A DNA stretch of 41,417 nucleotides from Photorhabdus khanii NC19. GTDB taxonomy: Bacteria; Pseudomonadota; Gammaproteobacteria; Enterobacterales; Enterobacteriaceae. Shown here piece by piece: positions 36,625-41,417 of the stretch (its first letter is position 1; every line of letters starts with the position of its first letter). The stretch is from positions 1-41,417 of the forward strand of contig NZ_AYSJ01000013.1 in assembly GCF_000517265.1 (NCBI RefSeq), written 5' to 3'. Made by a program: the position numbers and the translations under genes. The notes below the pieces were generated by a model. That model had not been told where the DNA came from. It saw nothing but the letters and a program-made list of their open reading frames with translations, and did no database searches.

Positions 36625-37623
36625 ATGAACAGCGTTAAAAACCAGAAAAGTTCTGAGCCGTTGTTAATTGTTAAAGATTTGAACGTGACTTTTAGTACCC
36701 CGGATGGGGATGTTACCGCGGTGAACAAGCTGAATTTTGATTTACGGGCAGGGGAAACGCTGGGAATCGTCGGTGAATCTGGCTCTGGAAAATCACAAAC
36801 TGCTTTTGCTCTGATGGGATTGCTTGCCAGAAACGGCACGATTGGCGGCTCTGCTATTTTTAATGGCAGGGAAATTCTTAACTTGCAAGAGAAAGAACTT
36901 AACCGCATGAGAGCGGAAGAAATATCCATGATATTTCAGGATCCAATGACCTCTCTCAATCCTTATATGCGTATTGGTGACCAGCTCACAGAAGTATTAA
37001 TGCTGCATAAACGTATGAGTAAAAGTGAAGCATACCTTGAATCGATTCGGATGCTGGATGCCGTCAAAATGCCGGAAGCGCTTAAACGTATGAGCATGTA
37101 CCCTCATGAGTTTTCTGGTGGTATGCGTCAGCGCGTAATGATTGCAATGGCATTATTATGCCGGCCAAAATTGCTGATTGCTGACGAGCCGACAACTGCA
37201 CTTGATGTTACGGTTCAGGCACAGATTATGATTCTGCTGAATGAACTGAAACAGGAGTTTAATACTGCGATAATTATGATTACTCACGATTTGGGGGTAA
37301 TTGCCGGTGTTTGTGACAAAGTGCTGGTGATGTACGCTGGGCGGACTATGGAGTATGGCACGGCTCGCGAAGTGTTTTATCAGCCAACGCATCCTTATTC
37401 TATTGGCCTTCTTAATGCTGTACCTCGTCTTGATGGTGATGAAGAATCATTGACAACAATTCCGGGGAATCCGCCTAATTTATTACGGTTGCCGAAAGGG
37501 TGTCCGTTCCAGCCACGCTGTCAGTTTGCAGTAGACCATTGTGTAGATTGTGAACCAAAGTTAGAGGCATTTGGCAATGGGCGTTTGCGAGCTTGTTTTA
37601 AAGCACCGGGAGAATTGGTATGA
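36625..37623 (+). CDS. oppD: Oligopeptide ABC transporter ATP-binding protein OppD
   Basis: A 332-residue ATPase. Walker A is GESGSGKS at residues 50-57, the Q-loop is MIFQDPMTSLNP, the signature is SGGMRQRV and Walker B is LLIADEPTTALDVT, followed by an H-loop His in MITHDLG. The C-terminal oligo_HPY domain has CPFQPRCQFAVDHC and further Cys that bind an Fe-S cluster in this subfamily. AAGGAGG lies just upstream. Its stop overlaps the oppF start (ATGA). Confidence 0.97.
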   Translation: MNSVKNQKSSEPLLIVKDLNVTFSTPDGDVTAVNKLNFDLRAGETLGIVGESGSGKSQTAFALMGLLARNGTIGGSAIFNGREILNLQEKELNRMRAEEISMIFQDPMTSLNPYMRIGDQLTEVLMLHKRMSKSEAYLESIRMLDAVKMPEALKRMSMYPHEFSGGMRQRVMIAMALLCRPKLLIADEPTTALDVTVQAQIMILLNELKQEFNTAIIMITHDLGVIAGVCDKVLVMYAGRTMEYGTAREVFYQPTHPYSIGLLNAVPRLDGDEESLTTIPGNPPNLLRLPKGCPFQPRCQFAVDHCVDCEPKLEAFGNGRLRACFKAPGELV

Positions 37624-38621
37624 GTCCGATTGAAGAAAGACGCGTGCTGCTGGAAGTAGCCGATCTGAAAGTTCACTTTGATATCAAAGATGGCAAACAA
37701 TGGTTTTGGCAACCAGCAAAAACTCTGAAAGCGGTTGATGGCGTCACGTTGAGGTTGTATGAAGGGGAAACCCTTGGTGTGGTTGGCGAATCTGGTTGCG
37801 GTAAATCGACTTTTGCCCGTGCAATTATCGGATTGGTCAAGTCTTCCGGTGGCTCGGTCACTTGGTTGGGAAAAAGCCTGCTGGATATGAATGATAAACA
37901 GTGGCGGGATATTCGCAGTGATATCCAGATGATATTCCAGGACCCACTAGCATCCCTGAACCCGAGAATGACGATTGGCGATATTATTGCTGAACCACTG
38001 CGCACGTATCATCCTAAGATGAAAGAGCTGGAAATCAAAGACCGGGTAAAAGCCATGATGATGAAGGTTGGATTGCTGCCGAATCTGATTAACCGCTACC
38101 CGCACGAATTCTCTGGTGGTCAGTGTCAACGTATTGGGATTGCCCGTGCGCTTATTCTTGAACCTAAGTTGGTGATTTGTGATGAACCGGTATCTGCACT
38201 TGATGTCTCCATTCAGGCTCAGGTGGTGAACCTGTTGCAGGAATTACAACGGGAAATGGGGCTGTCGCTGATTTTTATCGCCCATGATCTTGCGGTGGTT
38301 AAGCACATATCTGACCGTGTATTGGTGATGTATCTTGGGCATGCGGTGGAGTTGGGCACTTATGATGAGGTTTATCATAATCCACAGCATCCTTATACCA
38401 AGGCATTGATGTCGGCAGTGCCGGTGCCTGATCCAGATAAAGAACGAAATAAACATATTGAGTTACTGGAAGGTGAATTACCGTCACCGATCAATCCGCC
38501 ATCAGGATGTGTTTTCCGCACACGTTGCCCAATGGCCGATCCTGAATGTGCTAAGACGCGACCCTTGATGGAGGGGAGTTTTCGTCATGCGGTGTCTTGT
38601 TTGAAGGTTGATCCGTTGTAA
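37620..38621 (+). CDS. oppF: Oligopeptide ABC transporter ATP-binding protein OppF
   Basis: A 333-residue ATPase that pairs with OppD. Walker A is GESGCGKST, the signature is SGGQCQRIG, Walker B is LVICDEPVSALDVS and the H-loop is FIAHDLAVV. The C-terminal oligo_HPY region has CVFRTRCPMADPEC. It is translationally coupled to oppD through ATGA. It is the last opp gene. In E. coli oppF is followed by yciU; here an AT-rich accessory segment follows instead. Confidence 0.97.
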   Translation: MSPIEERRVLLEVADLKVHFDIKDGKQWFWQPAKTLKAVDGVTLRLYEGETLGVVGESGCGKSTFARAIIGLVKSSGGSVTWLGKSLLDMNDKQWRDIRSDIQMIFQDPLASLNPRMTIGDIIAEPLRTYHPKMKELEIKDRVKAMMMKVGLLPNLINRYPHEFSGGQCQRIGIARALILEPKLVICDEPVSALDVSIQAQVVNLLQELQREMGLSLIFIAHDLAVVKHISDRVLVMYLGHAVELGTYDEVYHNPQHPYTKALMSAVPVPDPDKERNKHIELLEGELPSPINPPSGCVFRTRCPMADPECAKTRPLMEGSFRHAVSCLKVDPL

Positions 38622-38812
38622 TTGTTGATGATGTTGTCATATGAGATGGTGCACTTTGCTTGGTAATTTATTGGTTTTTTAATTGCAACTCCATGAAATT
38701 ACTGGGGTAGTGTATCATTTACTTGCAGATCATAATAAATAGTTGACTTTTAATAAATAAAATGTTAAATATTTTTGTGTTGGAGAAGTGTTAATTAAAT
38801 AAATGTATTTTG

Positions 38813-38843
38813 TTGACATATATTTAGCGTAACTGAGTTTTAT
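38813..38843 (+). promoter_or_regulatory. Candidate promoter of the peptide locus
   Basis: A perfect -35 hexamer TTGACA (38813-38818) is followed after 19 bases by TTTTAT (38838-38843), about 20 bases before the peptide start codon. The spacer is longer than ideal, so the promoter may be weak or need an activator. The surroundings are very AT-rich. Confidence 0.45.
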
Positions 38844-38864
38844 CTAAGTAATGGAGACGTTAAT

Positions 38865-38945
38865 ATGAACAATATCGATCTCTCTAAATTATTTACCCCG
38901 AAAGGTCATTTGTACACAGCTGTTGTTCTCATCAATCGAAAGTAA
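38865..38945 (+). CDS. Putative RiPP precursor peptide (26 aa)
   Basis: A 26-codon frame from ATG to TAA with a good ribosome site (GGAGA, seven bases upstream). It starts MNNIDLSKLF and ends AVVLINRK, with a TPKGHLYT middle. There is no signal peptide, Cys, or GG cleavage motif. The polar and amphipathic first half could be a short recognition leader; the second half, with His15, Tyr17, Asn24 and a basic end, could be the core. It is followed by a perfect hairpin and then a HExxH protein and an exporter, an arrangement typical of ribosomal peptide natural products. I do not recognise the peptide. Alternatives are a regulatory leader peptide or a chance small frame. Confidence 0.55.
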   Translation: MNNIDLSKLFTPKGHLYTAVVLINRK

Positions 38946-38961
38946 GCGTCATCTAGTGCGA

Positions 38962-38991
38962 TTAAAGTGTCCAAATATCTGGACACTTTAA
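38962..38991 (+). terminator. Perfect 12-bp hairpin between peptide gene and HExxH gene
   Basis: TTAAAGTGTCCA and TGGACACTTTAA pair perfectly around AATATC. It lies 16 bases after the peptide stop and 25 bases before the next start. The T-tract is weak (CACCTTTATT), so partial read-through is likely. In RiPP operons such hairpins let precursor mRNA outnumber that of the modifying enzyme. Confidence 0.7.
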
Positions 38992-39016
38992 CACCTTTAT
39001 TAATGAGGAATTTGTC

Positions 39017-39976
39017 ATGACTGCTGCCATTGAGAAGAATAAATCGTTTTTTGAAGATGAAGTGTTATCTTCGTTAAAATACCTGTCTGAAAACTTCAAT
39101 ATAGCCTTCAGTGATAAGTTAAAAATCAATTATAATTGGAAGGTTTTTGCCAACTATTTTTTGTGCGTTGATGCGATAAAAGAGCAAGACCAAAAAAATG
39201 CAGAAATTTTCTTAAAATCTGCGTTGAATAACTTGTCTACTCACAGCCCTAATACAATGGTTCCTGGTAGACCGGAAATATTAGTTATTACTGATGCTAA
39301 CATCTCAGAAGAGGTAGCAAAAACCTTAAAAGATATCTATGACAAACCGGATAATGACGTCAATGACGATGGTGTTTATGCATTCGGCCCATTCATGGGG
39401 AACTCAGAAGAAGAGATAACCAAAATACATCAATCATTGGATCTCATGAAATCTGTTTCACCCTATTACTACAACTTTGTCAATTCGTTAATAAAGCACA
39501 TTGTTTTGGTTGGTCAAACTGAACGTGGGGGGATAAAATCGGGGTCAACATTAAAAACGTTGGGATGTATCATCATTTCTCCCAATACGAAGGAAGAGAT
39601 TAGTTCAATGAACCAATACATTGAAGATTTGGTTCATGAGGCATCGCACTCAAAATTATTTTTGGAGCAAACTAAAGATCAGCTTGTCTACAACCCGGTA
39701 GAGAATCTCTACACGGCACCATTTAGAAAAGATAAAAGGCCAATGTCTGGTATCTATCATGCCAATTATGTGCTTGGCAATATCGTGTCTTATTTCAGAC
39801 AGGCTGTTAAAGTTTCTTCCAAAAACGATCTCAATAACAATACGAAGTTCTTGGAAAGAGCATTAACTCGGTATAATGAAACATACAATATCATAGAACA
39901 GTATGGTGACCTAACAGAAAGGGGTTATGCGATATTCAAGGAAATGAAGGAACGAGTTGACCAATGTTTAAATTAA
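39017..39976 (+). CDS. HExxH-motif putative peptide-modification enzyme
   Basis: A 319-residue soluble protein with no signal peptide. A metal site HEASH is at residues 207-211 (EDLVHEASHSKLF). About 30 residues later comes RPMSGIYHANYV (Arg241, Pro242, His248), where His248 is the likely third ligand. A HExxH followed by RP-x-G-x2-H is what I associate with the 'HExxH motif-containing putative peptide modification' family, some members of which are reported as 2-oxoglutarate/iron hydroxylases acting on RiPP precursors. The N-terminal 130 residues are helical and could recognise the leader. GAGGAA precedes the ATG. The end overlaps the exporter gene by 13 bases. A zinc protease is the main alternative, but the flanking peptide and exporter favour modification. 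Confidence 0.65.
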   Translation: MTAAIEKNKSFFEDEVLSSLKYLSENFNIAFSDKLKINYNWKVFANYFLCVDAIKEQDQKNAEIFLKSALNNLSTHSPNTMVPGRPEILVITDANISEEVAKTLKDIYDKPDNDVNDDGVYAFGPFMGNSEEEITKIHQSLDLMKSVSPYYYNFVNSLIKHIVLVGQTERGGIKSGSTLKTLGCIIISPNTKEEISSMNQYIEDLVHEASHSKLFLEQTKDQLVYNPVENLYTAPFRKDKRPMSGIYHANYVLGNIVSYFRQAVKVSSKNDLNNNTKFLERALTRYNETYNIIEQYGDLTERGYAIFKEMKERVDQCLN

Positions 39977-41177
39977 AAAGCAGTCAATCACTATATTTTT
40001 TAATTTCATACATCCTCAACTCGATGAATAATTGGGTTTTTAAATTTATCGCTCCGTTAGTGCTTTATTCAGAAACAAAATCATTGCAAATGATGACGAT
40101 TAGCTATGGATTGCTATTTACACCAAACATCATTGCACCTCCGATAGCTAATCTACTCGAAAACAGGCTTGCAAAAAAAGCAAGCCTATTAATACTGAAT
40201 TTAATTGGTTTGTTTTTATGTCTTTTTTCCTATATCTACTTTGAGATTAATTTTAGTAACCTTGTTTTTTTATGGTGGTATTTTTGTTATCATCCATTCT
40301 TATCTTATACCAAACCATTATCCACAGTATATTAAAAGAGATATTGCCACATAAAGAAGATATGGAAGAAATGAGCAGGAAAATTGCTTTTGTCGATAGC
40401 CTGTTTCCTGCTATAGGACCAATGATCGGCGCAACCATATTAAGTTATTTAGGTTATAATAATGTATTTCTTATTATTGGTGTCATATATGTGATCTCTA
40501 TATTTATTTTAGCTAAAATAAATATAGAGTTGAGAATAAAAACCACCGGTGAGAATTTCATCTTAAAAACCATCAAAGGTTTTAGACTTATTAAGGATAA
40601 TTTGTTTGTTAATTATTTGATGAGGCGTTTTTTCTTTTCAAACATAGCGTTACATGGATTTCAATCTATACTGACGTATTTTTTAATCGAAAAATTTAAT
40701 TTAACAGATATAAAGTTAGGATTATTCTTTGCTATTTCCACTATCGGGTTAATTATAGGAGTAAGGATCGGCAGGATTATGTATAAGAACAATGTTAATA
40801 AATGGCATTTAATTTCCATTACAGGGATAGTATGTTCTTTGTGCTTAATTTTCATACCCATAACCAATAATATCTATATTGCATCAATAGCATGGAGTAT
40901 TGTTATGTTGTTGAGTGCCATCAACTTAATTGTCTTTTATACTGAGAGACAGACTAATTATCACCAAGATGAAGTGGTGAGCGTTATTTCTGCATCCTAC
41001 ATGATTATCTATTCTGCAATACCGTTTGGCTCTGTTGTTTCTTACATTTTGTCACGTTATATGCAATCAAATGATGCTATGATGATATTAGGTACTTATT
41101 TATTTATCATCAGCATTTATTTCTTATATGAGGCGCTGAGGAGTACAAAAGTAAAAGATGAAATTGATGTATCTTAA
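39964..41177 (+). CDS. MFS exporter, reading frame split at a T7 slippery site
   Basis: Two overlapping frames (39964-40335, and the -1 frame from 40272 to 41177) together encode one MFS-type transporter of about 404 residues with roughly 12 hydrophobic segments. The first part has N-terminal helices (MFKLKSSQSLYFLISYILNS). The second resumes as MVVFLLSSILILYQ with the typical loop KEILPHKEDMEEMSRKIAF and LFPAIGPMIGATIL. The junction is seven Ts (40265-40271) then A, read in frame as U UUU UUA, a classic -1 slippery heptamer. One extra T would also restore the frame. It overlaps the HExxH gene, so export of its product is the likely job. It may be frameshift-expressed, phase-variable, a pseudogene or a sequencing indel. 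Confidence 0.7.
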
Positions 41178-41417
41178 GATTATCTGTACTCTATTCTGTG
41201 AGGGATAGGAATCACCGTTTATTCCTTTGATATCCGCTCAGGATAATGGATTACAGACATGGTTTGTTACCCACATTGGTTTGAATAACTTATATAGTCC
41301 TCCATGTCAGTCACGGACAAATGGTTTCGGGGATTTCAAACGTGAGTCGTTGAAATTACTCTTCCACAAAATATGGCAAATCTGGTGGGTTTCTCCCTGC
41401 AAATCAAAATACGAGCG
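41178..41417. other. Downstream flank without recognised genes
   Basis: About 240 bases of moderately AT-rich sequence to the window edge. Both strands were scanned and no frame longer than about 20 codons with a plausible start or recognisable protein was found. No second precursor peptide is evident. The accessory segment may continue beyond the window. Confidence 0.4.

Noticed and set aside
36612-36929. Minus-strand 105-codon frame inside oppD
   Set aside because: Antisense shadow of the conserved Walker A region of oppD.
38865-38945. Peptide gene as darobactin-type or microcin precursor
   Set aside because: No radical SAM gene and no Trp-containing core are present, so a darobactin pathway is not supported.
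40272-41177. Second half of the exporter as an independent membrane protein
   Set aside because: No ribosome site precedes its ATG and it lacks the first helices of MFS proteins, which the preceding frame supplies.

Overview
The window is a chromosomal segment of an insect-associated enterobacterium, most likely Photorhabdus (Xenorhabdus is the nearest alternative). This is inferred from a Photorhabdus virulence cassette (PVC) type contractile injection system next to an enterobacterial core block: tRNA-Tyr, purU, ychJ, rssB, galU, hns, tdk, adhE, ychE, opp. The assignment comes from reading by eye, with no database search.

Region 1 (1-11880): the distal half of a PVC/Afp-like extracellular contractile injection system. 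In order it has a partial baseplate gene (pvc11-like), a second baseplate gene (pvc12), a fibre with a tail-collar domain (pvc13), a tape-measure protein (pvc14), a AAA+ ATPase (pvc15) and the DUF4255 cap/terminator (pvc16). A separately spaced payload gene follows, whose C-terminus carries HAE and CxxC motifs of the nucleic-acid deaminase (YwqJ-like) toxin fold. A short MITE-like repeat with a strong internal hairpin closes the region.

Region 2 (12016-18156, minus strand): a secreted S1-family serine protease, then a tetronate (D-erythronate/L-threonate) catabolic operon that is decaying. GntP-type permease, denD, otnI and otnK are intact. otnC is reduced to out-of-frame fragments between otnK and otnI, and only the C-terminal 40 codons of an ltnD-like gene remain upstream of otnK.

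Region 3 (18422-38621): conserved enterobacterial backbone. It runs tRNA-Tyr(GTA), purU, ychJ, rssB, galU-ugd-UDP-glucuronate 4-epimerase, hns, tdk, adhE, ychE, two tandem oppA paralogues and oppBCDF. Several intrinsic terminators and intercistronic hairpins can be read directly.

Region 4 (38622-41417): an AT-rich accessory insert after oppF that looks like a minimal, apparently undescribed RiPP-type locus. It has a 26-residue peptide gene, a perfect 12-bp hairpin, a HExxH protein resembling putative peptide-modification enzymes, and an overlapping MFS exporter. The exporter reading frame is broken at a T7 tract that forms an in-frame U UUU UUA slippery heptamer. This locus is the best candidate for a new system in the window.
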